A program made the translations under genes and the position numbers. Source: an uncultured Eubacteriales bacterium (GTDB lineage Bacteria; Bacillota; Clostridia; Oscillospirales; Oscillospiraceae). From it: a stretch of 21,611 nucleotides of DNA. Below are positions 9,483-18,300 of this stretch, in pieces. The stretch covers positions 1 to 21,611 of the forward strand of contig URCK01000026.1 of assembly GCA_900546295.1 (NCBI GenBank), in the 5' to 3' direction. The notes beneath the pieces are model-generated. The model saw nothing but the letters and a program-made list of their open reading frames with translations. It made no database searches and was not told where the DNA came from. Each line of letters opens with the position of its first letter. Within the stretch, counting starts at the first letter, position 1.

Positions 9483-10847
9483 TTAGCCGCCGTAGCCGAA
9501 GAAGTTATTGAAGAAATCCCAGGGATTGGAGTAGTAGCCGTTGCCGCCGTTGCCGTAACCGCCGTTACCATTGTAGCTGTTGTCGGTGCTCTGGTCGGAG
9601 GAACTCGTCTCCGTCGTCTCGGGGGCTGCGTCGAAGGTGAGCTCTACCTCGATCGTCTTACCCTCGCGGTAGACGGTCAGCGTCACAGTGTCGCCCGCGC
9701 TGTAGCTCTTCTTGGCCGCGACGAGGTCTTCATAGGATGCAATATCCTTGTCGTCCATCTTCGTGATGACGTCGCCGAGCTTGAGCCCCGCCTTGTCGGC
9801 GGCGCTGTCCGGGTCAACGGAGCAGACGAAGACGCCCTCGGTCACGTCGTAGCGGTACTGCTGCGCCATCTGCGCGGTCATCGTCTGCGGCGTGATGCCC
9901 ATGTAGGCCTTGTTGGTCACATAGCCGTTGGTCATGATATCCTTGACGAGCGACACGACGTCGTTGATGGGAATGGCAAAGCCGATGCCCTCCACGGTGG
10001 TGTTGGAGTAGCTCGAATACTTGGCCGACACGATGCCCACGACCTCACCGTAGCTGTTGAAGAGCGGGCCGCCGGAATTGCCGGGGTTGATGGAGCAGTC
10101 GACCTGGATCATGTTAAAGGGCGTGCCGTCAACATTGATGGCGCGGTTGACGCAGGAGACGATGCCCTCGCTCATCGAGAACGTCAGCTCACCGAGGGGG
10201 TTGCCCACGGCCGCGACGGATTCGCCGATGGCAAGCTTGCTCGAGTCGCCCAGCACCACGGGCGTCGCGCCCGTCACGTCGATCTTGAGAACGGCGATAT
10301 CATAGTCCTCATCGCTGCCGATGACCTTCGCGTCGTAGCTCTCGCCGTTGTAGAGCGTCACCTCCACGCTACTCGCATCGCTCACCACATGGTGGTTCGT
10401 GAGAATGTAGCCGTCCTCCGTGATGAGAAAGCCCGTGCCGCTCGCGGCGGTCTGCACGGTCTGGCCGAAGTAGTTCGTGGTGGCGGAGACGTTGATCGAC
10501 ACCACGCTGTTGACGTTCGAGGCGTAGACCTCGCTCATCGTCATCTGCTTGCTGCCGTCCACCTTCAGGGTCTGTACCTGCGCAACCTCACGGTCGCTGA
10601 CCTGAATGCCCGTGTGGTTCACCTTGGCGGCGGCGCTCACGCCCGCGCCGACAAAGCCGCCGACGAGCGCGCACACCAGCGCGAGCGCCACGAGCTTTCC
10701 GGGAAAGCGTCCTTTCTTCTTCTTGCCGTTCGCGCCGTCCTGCGCCTTCTCCCACGGGTCTTCGGCGTAGTTCTTCGTGTCGATGGTGTCGCTGCCATCG
10801 CCCTTGCGGTAGCTGTAGTGATACAGGTTGTTTTCGTCTTCGTACAT
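9483..10847 (-). CDS. htrA: Membrane-anchored HtrA/DegP-like serine protease (S1C) with PDZ domain
   Basis: A 454-residue protease of the trypsin-like S1C family that degrades misfolded proteins outside the membrane. Layout: a charged cytoplasmic tail (1-50, ending KKKKGRFPGK), one transmembrane anchor (about 51-73), the protease domain with catalytic triad His153 (NHHVV), Asp183 (DYDIAVLKI) and Ser258 (GNSGGPLF), then one PDZ domain (about 315-405, GVFVCSVDPDSAADKAGLKLGD). The C-terminal tail (about 412-454) is unusual: Ser/Thr-rich, then Gly/Asn/Tyr-rich, then an aromatic end (NPWDFFNNFFGYGG). The start has AGGAGGT upstream. A TATGAT on the minus strand (10908-10913) could be the -10 of its promoter, but I see no convincing -35. 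It is one gene alone, bounded by the shared terminator. Confidence 0.93.
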   Translation of the reverse strand: MYEDENNLYHYSYRKGDGSDTIDTKNYAEDPWEKAQDGANGKKKKGRFPGKLVALALVCALVGGFVGAGVSAAAKVNHTGIQVSDREVAQVQTLKVDGSKQMTMSEVYASNVNSVVSINVSATTNYFGQTVQTAASGTGFLITEDGYILTNHHVVSDASSVEVTLYNGESYDAKVIGSDEDYDIAVLKIDVTGATPVVLGDSSKLAIGESVAAVGNPLGELTFSMSEGIVSCVNRAINVDGTPFNMIQVDCSINPGNSGGPLFNSYGEVVGIVSAKYSSYSNTTVEGIGFAIPINDVVSLVKDIMTNGYVTNKAYMGITPQTMTAQMAQQYRYDVTEGVFVCSVDPDSAADKAGLKLGDVITKMDDKDIASYEDLVAAKKSYSAGDTVTLTVYREGKTIEVELTFDAAPETTETSSSDQSTDNSYNGNGGYGNGGNGYYSNPWDFFNNFFGYGG

Positions 10848-11019
10848 GGTCGTGACCTCCTGTGAAACGGTTTCCGCGTCTGCGGTCCCTTGTCTTTCGA
10901 TGCTGCTATCATAGGGGATATTTGTGTATATTTCTTGAACTCCGTTTGGCGATTTCTTAAATTCGGCGCGATTTTCCCTGCGGAATCCCTAAGTTTCCCT
11001 TATGTTCACACATTTGCCC

Positions 11020-11048
11020 TTGCGAAATACCCCTTCTCATACTAAAAT
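11020..11048 (+). promoter_or_regulatory. Promoter of the FAD protein operon
   Basis: TTGCGA (11020-11025), 17-base spacer, TAAAAT (11043-11048), placed 30 bases before the ATG at 11079. Four and five of six positions match the consensus. It lies in the divergent gap between htrA and the next operon. Confidence 0.5.
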
Positions 11049-11078
11049 GAAACGCAATCAGGAAAAGGAGGCGGCGCC

Positions 11079-12674
11079 ATGCTCCGCATCGACAATTTGA
11101 CCCTTCCCATCGGCTCGGACGAAGAGGCGCTGTGCGCCGCCTGCGCGCGCGCCCTGCGCGTGCGCGCGGCAGAAATTTCTTCCGTGCAGCTCCTGCGCCG
11201 CTCGATCGACGCGCGCGATGGCGTGAAGCTCGTCTGCTCCGTCGCGGTCGAGGTCAAAAACGAAGCGGCGGTCTTAAAGCGCTGCCGCAATAAAAATGTG
11301 CAGCCCTACGCGCCCAAGCGCTATGCCCCGCCCGCGCGAATCGACGCGCCGGCGGTCTCCCCCGTCGTCGTCGGCGCGGGACCGGCGGGCCTTTTCTGCG
11401 CGCTGCTGCTTGCCCGCTGCGGCGCAAGACCCATTTTATTGGAGCGCGGGCGCGCCGTCGAGCAGCGAAAGCAGGATGTTGAGCGCTTCTGGCACACGGG
11501 CGAGCTGGATCTTACGTCGAACGTGCAGTTCGGCGAGGGCGGCGCGGGCGCATTTTCCGACGGCAAGCTCAACACCGGCACGAAGGATGAGCGCCACGGA
11601 TTTATTTTAGAGGAATTTGTCCGCTTCGGCGCGAGCGGGGATATTCTGCTCGACGCCAAGCCCCACGTCGGCACGGACAGGCTCTATATCGTGCTGCAAA
11701 ACCTCCGCCGCGAGATCATCGACCGCGGCGGCGAGGTGCGCTTTTCCCACACGCTCACAGATATCGACATGGACGGCGGCAGCCTCCGCGCGCTGCGCGT
11801 CTCCTCGCCCAAGGGGGACTATGTTCTCCCCGTGCGCCATGTTGTCCTCGCCCCCGGCCACAGCGCGCGCGACACGTTCGAGATGCTGCGCGAGAGGGGC
11901 GTGCCGATGGAGCCGAAGCCCTTCGCCGTCGGCGTGCGCATCGAGCACCGCCAGCGCGACATGGACTTAGCGCAGTATAAGGCGGCGGCGGGCACGCCGG
12001 GCCTTCCGCCCACGTCGTATAAGCTCTCCTGCCACACAAAAAAAGGGCGCGGCGTGTTCTCCTTCTGCGTCTGTCCCGGCGGCGAGGTCGTCGCCGCGGC
12101 GTCGGAAGAACACCGCGTCGTGACGAACGGCATGAGCGAGTTCGCGCGCGACGGCGTGAACATCAACGGCGGCCTTCTCGTCTCCGTCACGCCCGAGGAT
12201 TTCCCCTCGGACGATGCCCTTGCGGGCGTTTCCTTCCAGCGCGCGCTGGAGGAGGCGGCCTACCGCCTCGGCGGAGGCGGCTATCGCGCGCCCGCGCAGC
12301 GCGTGGAGGATTTTCTTGCCCGCCGCGCGTCTACAGGCGCGGGAAAGGTCGCGCCGACCTATCGGCCCGACGTTACCTGGTGCGACCTGCACGACTGTCT
12401 CCCGCCCTTTGTCTGCGAGGCGCTCGAGGAGGGCATCCCGATGCTCGGGAAAAAGCTCCGGGGCTTCGATTCTCCCGACGCCGTGCTGACGGCGGTGGAG
12501 ACGCGCTCTTCGTCCCCTGTGCGCATCGTGCGCGACAACTTGAGTTTTCAGTCCGCCCTGCGCGGGCTCTATCCCTGCGGCGAGGGCGCGGGCTACGCCG
12601 GCGGCATCATGAGCGCCGCGGCCGACGGCCTGCGCGTCGCAGAACGAATTTTGGAGGAATTGCAGCATGAATGA
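11079..12674 (+). CDS. FAD-dependent oxidoreductase, COG2509-type (uncharacterised NAD(FAD)-utilising dehydrogenase)
   Basis: A 531-residue flavoprotein. Layout: an N-terminal domain of about 90 residues (MLRIDNLTLPIGSDEEAL... AEISSVQLLRRSIDARDGVK), then the dinucleotide-binding fold VVVGAGPAGLFCALLLA with GAGPAG at residues 99-104, the FAD segment LLERGRAVEQRKQDVERFW, SNVQFGEGGAGAFSDGKLNT, and a C-terminal FAD-contact segment YPCGEGAGYAGGIMSAAADGLRVAE. These match the widely conserved but poorly understood COG2509 family of Firmicutes and Bacteroidetes; the physiological substrate is not known. The start follows AAGGAGG by a normal distance. The end overlaps the next gene by eight bases, so both are in one operon. 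Confidence 0.88.
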   Translation: MLRIDNLTLPIGSDEEALCAACARALRVRAAEISSVQLLRRSIDARDGVKLVCSVAVEVKNEAAVLKRCRNKNVQPYAPKRYAPPARIDAPAVSPVVVGAGPAGLFCALLLARCGARPILLERGRAVEQRKQDVERFWHTGELDLTSNVQFGEGGAGAFSDGKLNTGTKDERHGFILEEFVRFGASGDILLDAKPHVGTDRLYIVLQNLRREIIDRGGEVRFSHTLTDIDMDGGSLRALRVSSPKGDYVLPVRHVVLAPGHSARDTFEMLRERGVPMEPKPFAVGVRIEHRQRDMDLAQYKAAAGTPGLPPTSYKLSCHTKKGRGVFSFCVCPGGEVVAAASEEHRVVTNGMSEFARDGVNINGGLLVSVTPEDFPSDDALAGVSFQRALEEAAYRLGGGGYRAPAQRVEDFLARRASTGAGKVAPTYRPDVTWCDLHDCLPPFVCEALEEGIPMLGKKLRGFDSPDAVLTAVETRSSSPVRIVRDNLSFQSALRGLYPCGEGAGYAGGIMSAAADGLRVAERILEELQHE

Positions 12675-13635
12675 AAAAATCGGCGTCATCATCGACTTTC
12701 TGACCCCCGCGTATGAAAAGCAGCTGCGCGACACCGCCGCGCGCTGCGGCTATGAGATCGTCTTCTTCCCCTCGTCCAAGGCGGCGGCGGGCAACGTGGA
12801 CGACTGCACCATTCTCTACGGCCACCCCTCGCAGAAGGTCATCGCGGGGGCGAGGAACCTCAAGTGGTACGCAAGCTGCTGGGCGGGCGTGGATCACTTC
12901 TGCCGCGACGATCTGTATCAGAATCCCGACTGCCTGCTCACCAACGCCTCGGGCGCTTACGGCACGACCATCGCCGAGCACTCGGTCATGGTCTCGCTGA
13001 TGCTGCTGCGCCGCGAGCTTGAATACACCGAGCTCATCCGCGAGGGCGACTGGCGCGTGCTCCCGGGCGGCATCCGCTCGCTCCACGGCGCGCGCGTCAC
13101 CTGCCTCGGCACGGGCGACATCGGCACGGAGTTTGCCCGCCGCGTGCGCGCGTTCCATCCGGCAAGCCTCATCGGCGTGAGCCGCAGCGGCCGCGAAAAA
13201 GCGGACTTTGACAAGGTCTATCCCGTCACGGCGCTGGATGAGCTCCTGCCCGAGACCGACCTTCTCTTCATGTCGCTCCCCTCTGTGAGCGACACGGTGA
13301 ATATCCTGAACGCAGCGCGCATGGCGCTGCTGCCCGAGGGTGCGTATGTTGTCAACGTCGGGCGCGGCACGGCGATCGATCAGGACGCGCTCATCGCCTC
13401 CCTCGATTCCGGCCACCTCGCGGGGGCGGCGCTCGACGTGGTCGTGCCCGAGCCGCTGCCTGCCGACCATCCGCTGAGAAGGGCGAAGAACCTCCTGCTC
13501 ACGCCGCACGTCGCGGGCAACATGACCCTTGGCTACACCTGCGAGCGCAACGTCGCGCTCTTTTGCGAGAACCTTGAAAACTACGCTGCGGGCCGTCCGC
13601 TGCACCACCTTGTCGACCGCAAGAAGGGCTATTAA
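12667..13635 (+). CDS. D-isomer-specific 2-hydroxyacid dehydrogenase, NAD-binding
   Basis: A 322-residue cytoplasmic dehydrogenase that interconverts a 2-hydroxyacid and the matching 2-ketoacid with NAD(P)H. Seen: the Rossmann motif CLGTGDIGTEFARRV (G148-x-G150-x-x-G153) and the catalytic set Arg233 (NVGRGTAID), Glu262 (VVVPEPLP) and His281 (LTPHVAGN), at the spacing typical of the family. Also conserved are SLPSVSDT and the segment ALIASLDSGHLAGAALDVV. The N-terminal substrate domain is short and divergent, so the substrate (glyoxylate, hydroxypyruvate or another ketoacid) cannot be named. The start has GGAGG eight bases upstream, inside the end of the FAD protein gene, with which it overlaps by eight bases. 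Confidence 0.93.
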   Translation: MNEKIGVIIDFLTPAYEKQLRDTAARCGYEIVFFPSSKAAAGNVDDCTILYGHPSQKVIAGARNLKWYASCWAGVDHFCRDDLYQNPDCLLTNASGAYGTTIAEHSVMVSLMLLRRELEYTELIREGDWRVLPGGIRSLHGARVTCLGTGDIGTEFARRVRAFHPASLIGVSRSGREKADFDKVYPVTALDELLPETDLLFMSLPSVSDTVNILNAARMALLPEGAYVVNVGRGTAIDQDALIASLDSGHLAGAALDVVVPEPLPADHPLRRAKNLLLTPHVAGNMTLGYTCERNVALFCENLENYAAGRPLHHLVDRKKGY

Positions 13636-13648
13636 AGAAGGCGCTTTT

Positions 13649-14482
13649 ATGGAAAAATCCCGCAGACAAAACTGCATCCTCCGCGTGCTGCAAGGCGTGC
13701 TCATCGGCGCGGGCGCGATCCTGCCGGGCGTTTCCGGCGGCGTGCTCGCGGTCATCTTCGGCATTTACCGCCCCGCGATGGAGCTGCTGACGCACCCGAA
13801 GCGCGCGCTCGCGCGCTATTGGCGGATGCTGCTCGCCGTCGCCGTGGGCTGGGTCATCGGCTTTCTCGGCGGCGGGGGCGCGATCCTCGTTCTTTTCCAC
13901 CAGTCGGAAACGGTCGCGACCTGCCTTTTCATCGGCCTCATCCTCGGCACGTTCCCCGACCTCTGGCGCGAGGCGGGCGCGCAGGGGCGGCGCGGCAGCT
14001 CCTATGCTGCGATGCTCCTCAGCTTTCTCGCGCTCTTTTCCGTGCTGGCGTGCGTGAAGTTCGGATCGTTTTCCGAGATGCGCGCGGACTTCGGCGGCTT
14101 CCTCTTCTGCGGCGCGCTGTGGGGGCTGAGCTTCATCATCCCGGGCATGACGTCTTCCTCCATCCTCATGGCCGTGGGCCTTCTCACGCCGATGGTCGAC
14201 GGCATCACGCACCTTGATCCGCAGGTGCTCATCCCGTGGGGACTTGGCATGGGCGGCACAGCACTGCTTTTTGCGCGCCTCGTCAGCGCGCTTTTCGACC
14301 GGCACTATGCCCTTGCCTACCACGCGGTGCTCGGCATCGTGCTCGCCTCCACGCTCGTCATCATCCCCACGGCGTTCGCAAGCGGCGCAGAGATGGCCTG
14401 GGGCGTCGTCTGCGCCGTGCTCGGCGTGCTCGCTGCCTATTTTGGCGGCAGGCTCCGGCCGAAGGAGGACGCGGAGGCCTAA
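13649..14482 (+). CDS. DUF368 / PopT-family polytopic membrane protein (undecaprenyl-phosphate translocase family)
   Basis: A 277-residue integral membrane protein with about eight hydrophobic segments. It has the two signature repeats of DUF368: VLQGVLIGAGAILPGVSGGVLAVIFGIY near the N-terminus, and GLSFIIPGMTSSSILMAVGLLTPM in the second half, each with a PG-x-[ST]-[GS] core. DUF368 proteins (PopT) and DedA proteins (UptA) have been shown in other bacteria to return undecaprenyl phosphate across the membrane during envelope synthesis; transfer of that role to this protein is by family only. The ATG at 13649 follows AGAAGG by seven bases and lies 13 bases after the dehydrogenase stop, so it is the last gene of the operon. 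The frame is open upstream, but only within the dehydrogenase gene. Confidence 0.88.
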   Translation: MEKSRRQNCILRVLQGVLIGAGAILPGVSGGVLAVIFGIYRPAMELLTHPKRALARYWRMLLAVAVGWVIGFLGGGGAILVLFHQSETVATCLFIGLILGTFPDLWREAGAQGRRGSSYAAMLLSFLALFSVLACVKFGSFSEMRADFGGFLFCGALWGLSFIIPGMTSSSILMAVGLLTPMVDGITHLDPQVLIPWGLGMGGTALLFARLVSALFDRHYALAYHAVLGIVLASTLVIIPTAFASGAEMAWGVVCAVLGVLAAYFGGRLRPKEDAEA

Positions 14483-14490
14483 AAGAGAGA

Positions 14491-14526
14491 AAAAAAGAGT
14501 TCAGGCTTTTGCCTGAACTCTTTTTT
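14491..14526. terminator. Bidirectional intrinsic terminator after the PopT-family gene
   Basis: A perfect inverted repeat, AAAAAAGAGTTCAGGC (14491-14506) and its complement (14511-14526) around loop TTTT, with six A on one side and six T on the other. It serves the plus-strand operon and the convergent HAD-like gene on the minus strand. Confidence 0.95.
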
Positions 14527-14540
14527 CGCCATTGGCACGT

Positions 14541-14984
14541 TCATCCCAGCAGCTCGCTGTAGCTTTCAAGGCTCTGCGTGGCCTCGGCGCGCATCGCGCG
14601 CCACGCCTCCTCGTTCGCGCCGCCGCGGACGGCCACGGTGCGAAAGCCCGCCTCCCCTGCCTGCTCGATGGCGGCGAGCGAGCCGGAAAAGACCGCCGTG
14701 TCGTCCTTTTGCCCGTGCAGGCGCTTCATCGCCCGCTCGAACATCGTGGCGCTGCCGACCTTGCAGAGGGCGACCTGCTCGGTGAGCACAAAACGGAAAT
14801 AGGACGAAAGCCCCGCCCGCTCGAGCGCTTTTTGCGCCTCCTCCGCGCGCAGGGCCGTCACCGCGCCGAGCCAAACGCCTTCCATCTTAAAAAGGGCGAG
14901 GGCCTTGTCGAGCCCCTCGCGCGCCGCGCCGTCGGGCGTGAAGAGCGTATCCTCCAGTGTGAAAATCGCGCTTTGCAGCCGCAT
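14541..14984 (-). CDS. HAD-superfamily-like protein lacking catalytic aspartates (probable pseudoenzyme)
   Basis: A 147-residue protein with the order of HAD phosphatase motifs but without the key residues. Motif I, normally IFDxDGTL, reads IFTLEDTLF (residues 7-15): the nucleophile Asp is Thr9, the acid/base Asp is Glu11, and Gly is Asp12. Motif II may be the Thr in GAVTAL; a motif III-like Lys is in CKVGSATMFERAMKRL. Motif IV, normally GDSxxD, reads FSGSLAAIEQAGEAGFRTVAV, again without acids, yet the AG-x-x-T-V-x-V end is preserved. It is shorter than normal HAD proteins (about 200-230), with a reduced cap. The start at 14984 is chosen because GGAGG (14993-14997, minus strand) is eight bases upstream and the predicted transcription start lies downstream of the earlier ATG at 15017. 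A regulatory or binding role is possible; none can be named. Confidence 0.75.
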   Translation of the reverse strand: MRLQSAIFTLEDTLFTPDGAAREGLDKALALFKMEGVWLGAVTALRAEEAQKALERAGLSSYFRFVLTEQVALCKVGSATMFERAMKRLHGQKDDTAVFSGSLAAIEQAGEAGFRTVAVRGGANEEAWRAMRAEATQSLESYSELLG

Positions 14985-15019
14985 CCCGCATTCCTCCGAT
15001 CCATTGTGATTGGGCATTC

Positions 15020-15048
15020 ATTATACCCCAACGGGCTGCGATTTTCAA
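15020..15048 (-). promoter_or_regulatory. Promoter of the HAD-like gene
   Basis: On the minus strand TTGAAA (15048-15043), a 17-base spacer and a perfect TATAAT (15025-15020). Transcription should start near 15013, about 30 bases before the chosen ATG. This near-consensus promoter argues that the gene is expressed. Confidence 0.75.
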
Positions 15049-15141
15049 TCGCCGCGCCGCCGGGCGGGAGAAGTGTATAAAATCCCCTTATCAGGTGGAG
15101 AAATGAAAGAAAAACCGCGATTCCGCGAGTTAAAAAAGACT

Positions 15142-15201
15142 ATTCTGTGCAAAAATGATGAAAGAATATTCGCTATCGCAAAAAGATTTGAATATTCTGT
15201 G
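15142..15201. repeat. Short repeat array upstream of the M14-SLH promoter
   Basis: The perfect palindrome GAATATTC occurs at 15164-15171 and 15190-15197, centres 26 bases apart. ATTCTGTG occurs at 15142-15149 and 15194-15201. The last copy ends 12 bases before the -35 element at 15214, the position expected of an activator or a repressor site. Confidence 0.45.
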
Positions 15202-15213
15202 TCGAATAAACGG

Positions 15214-15242
15214 TTGACTTGTCATTTTTATTGAGCTACACT
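15214..15242 (+). promoter_or_regulatory. Promoter of the M14-SLH gene
   Basis: TTGACT (15214-15219), 17-base spacer, TACACT (15237-15242); five and four of six positions match the consensus. The leader to the ATG at 15302 would be about 54 bases and includes a possible weak hairpin CTCCGCCGGAG. Confidence 0.65.
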
Positions 15243-15301
15243 ATATACACTCTCTCCGCCGGAGATCTGTGCGGCGGAAAAAACATATAGGAGGAAGAAT
15301 T

Positions 15302-18300
15302 ATGACGAAGCATTCGTATGCAGCAAAGGCCCTGTCGCTCTTGCTGGCGCTGATGCTGACGCTCTCGCTTGCGGTCCCCTCCGCATTCGCCGTCAGCCAT
15401 CAGGACATGAACCCCAAGGACGATGCGCTCCTCGGCACGAAATTTTCCGTGGACGCCACCATCACGCTCGTTACGGGCAAGGAGGGCGAGGACGTTTCCC
15501 TCTCCATCCCCGTTTCCGGCATGAACAAGGAAGCGCTTGCCGCGGCGATCACCGCAGGAACGGTCACGCTCGCGCTGGAGCGCGACGATTCCCGCCCCTA
15601 CGTCAACGAAGAGCTTTTCCCCTACGCCTATGCGGGCGGGGATCTTAACAGCTGGATGACCGAGGGCAAGGACGAGCACCAGTTCACGGACATCAAGCTG
15701 ACGGCGAACGAGAAAAACGGCAAGGCCGTGCTCGATGTCTCCTTCCATGTGAACAACTACTTCTATTCCACCAACCGCAGAACCGGCGAGGCAACGCCCG
15801 ACTACAGCGTGCCCCACGTGAACGGCGGCTACTACATCGACCTTTGCGGCTACTTTGACCTGACGGCCAAAAATAGCGGCAAGGCGATCGGCTCGGCAAG
15901 CGTCAAGGTCGCGCCGTACGAGAACTTCAACACCATGTGGGAGATCTACAAGGAGCTCGACACGATCGTGGCAAACGGCACGAAGAACGGTCTGTATGTT
16001 GAAAAGTTCTCCATGGGCCAGTCCACCGCGGGGCGCGATATGCCCTATCTGATCGTCGCCGACTCCAAGGCGAGCGTGACGAAGTGGCTCGCCCTCACCG
16101 AGCAGGCCGAGACGGACCCTGACGCCGTGCTCGCCGACATCAAGTCCGGCAAGCTCGACGATATCCGCGTGCCCGTGATGTACTCCAACATCCACTCCAA
16201 CGAGGTCGCCGCCACCGACGGTGTGCTCGATTTCGCCAAGATGATCACGAGCGAGAAGACCATCGACTACAAGACGCTCACGGGCTTCACCGCCGCGGGC
16301 GAAGAAGAGCTCAAGGCCGAGATGGGCCCTGTGGGCGCGGAGGGCAGCGTTGCCATCCCCGACCTCGTCCGCGACAAGGCCAGCTATTTGGGCTATCTGA
16401 CGGCCGACAACAACGGCAAGTCCGGCAAGGTCGACCTTGAGAAGTACTACACCGTCGAGGACAACAGCATCAGTGTCAAGGACGAGCTGCTCTCTGACGT
16501 GTTCTTTATCCTCGTGCCCGAGGAGAACGTCGACGGCCGCACCTATCTCACGAGACACTCCACCAACGGCTATGACCTCAACCGCGACAACTCCTTCCAG
16601 ACCACGAGCGAGACGGCCAACATGCAGCAGCTCATCGGCACGTTCAACCCCATGTCGCTTGCTGAGTTCCACGGCCGTGTGCAGGCCTTCCAGTGCGAGC
16701 CCTGCGATCCCCCGCACGAGCCGAACTTTGAATACGACCTGCTTGCCGAGCACCTCATCACCGGCGGCGAGGCACTGGGCATTGCGGCAGTCGCCAACAA
16801 CGATGGCTACAACAGCTATGTCATCCCCCAGCGCGATTACCTGAGCTACACCGGCAGCGGCACCGAGACCTACTGGGAAGACCCGTGGGACGATATGTCC
16901 ACGAGCTACACCCCCCAGTTCGCCATGCTCCAGGGCACCGTTGCCTACACCGTTGAGCTGCCCGCCTACAACGATGATACCGCTCAGGCAGCGCAGTACG
17001 GTATCCTCGGCAACGCCGCCTATGTTGCCGCCGAAAAGCTCTCCTACCTCACCTCTCAGGTCAAGATCTTCGAGCGCGGTGTGAAGAACTTCAATTCCGA
17101 CGCCTACGCGCTCGTCGGCCAGTGGCTGTGCGATCAGAACGACGTGGAGGGCGCGGAGATGGACGTCTTCCGTCCCGAGTACAAGGGCGCGGGCCAGAAC
17201 GGCAACTTCTACCCCGAGTGCTACATCATCCCGCTTGACGGCGAAAACCAGACCAACCTCCAGGCCGCCTCCGACATGATGGAGTGGCTCACGAGAAACG
17301 ACGTCAAGGTCAACGTGACCGAAAAGTCCTTCACCTATGACGGCGTTACCTACCCCGCCGGTACGATGATCGTCTCGATGTATCAGGCCAAGCGCTCTGT
17401 CGCCAACGGCGCGCTCTATGACGGCACGCTCATCAACGGCTGGACGGTCCTCTACTCCGAGGGCATCACCTCCTTCAACGAGACGCGCGGCTTCGACATG
17501 GTCACCGTGGCCGAGCCCGCCGCCTACAAGACCATCTCCGCCGTCTGCGGCGAGCCGATGGACCACGACGACGCGCTCGCCTACACCAACGCCCTTGGCT
17601 CCTGCTTCACGGGCGAGAAGAACAAGGACGTTGTGATCTCCAACGCCTCTGAGGATTCCACCGCCGCCGTCAACGAGCTTCTCAAGGCCGGTAAGACCGT
17701 CGGCATGGTGACTTCCGGCGACTACATGGGCGATTTCATCTGCTCCTACACCGACTATGAGAGCGTTGCGGGCAAGTACCTGCTCTCCGCCACGGGCGTT
17801 GACAAGGCGGATGTGAGGGCCAGACTCATCACCAAGTCTCCCACCGTCTATGTCTCCGGCACGCCCAGCGAGAGCAGCAAGGGCTTTGTCTACACCCCGC
17901 AGGTGAGCCAGAGCTCCGGCTGGAACTATGACATGGCCGCCATGGCGCTTCTGGGCTTCACCACGACCTCGGACGTGACCAAGGCGGATGCTGCCATCGG
18001 TGCGACGAAGCTGGACGCTGCGGCGAAGACCGCCGTGAAGAACGGCCTTCCCTACATCGGCTACAGCTATTCCGCAGCGTCCACCGCCTCCGACCTCATC
18101 GCCGGTGTGGAATACACCGAGCTGGACGGCGCGATGGACTGCCTGACCCCCGTTGTCTATCCCAACAAGACCCTTGTGAACGCGAGTTACATTGCTGACG
18201 GCGACGGTATCCTCTATGCCTACGGCCTCGGCTACTTCTCCAAGGTTCCCACGGGCGCGACGGTGCTCGTCAAGAGCGACAAGACCAAGACGCCCACCGA

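Larger units (their letters stand above)
14985..15301. other. Divergent intergenic region between HAD-like and M14-SLH genes
   Basis: A 317-base gap, clearly more AT-rich from about 15100. It holds a minus-strand promoter for the HAD-like gene (15020-15048), an array of short repeats (15142-15201) and a plus-strand promoter (15214-15242) with a strong ribosome binding site (AGGAGG, 15289-15294) for the M14-SLH gene. I see no RNA gene or riboswitch in it. Confidence 0.7.

Noticed and set aside
9474..10865. Long plus-strand open frame of 463 codons opposite htrA
   Set aside because: It is the mirror of a GC-rich gene. The minus strand encodes a complete HtrA with catalytic triad and PDZ; the plus-strand translation is low-complexity (Val/Ala/Arg/His-rich) and resembles no family.
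15103..15234. Possible 43-residue protein (MKEKPRFRELKK...) before the M14-SLH gene
   Set aside because: It runs through the promoter of the next gene, and its GGTGGAG is only two bases from the ATG. The repeats in this stretch suggest regulatory DNA instead.
15236..17566. Minus-strand open frame of 776 codons opposite the M14-SLH gene
   Set aside because: Antisense shadow caused by high GC at third positions; it shows no domains and lacks a ribosome binding site, whereas the plus strand has signal peptide, M14 residues and SLH domains.
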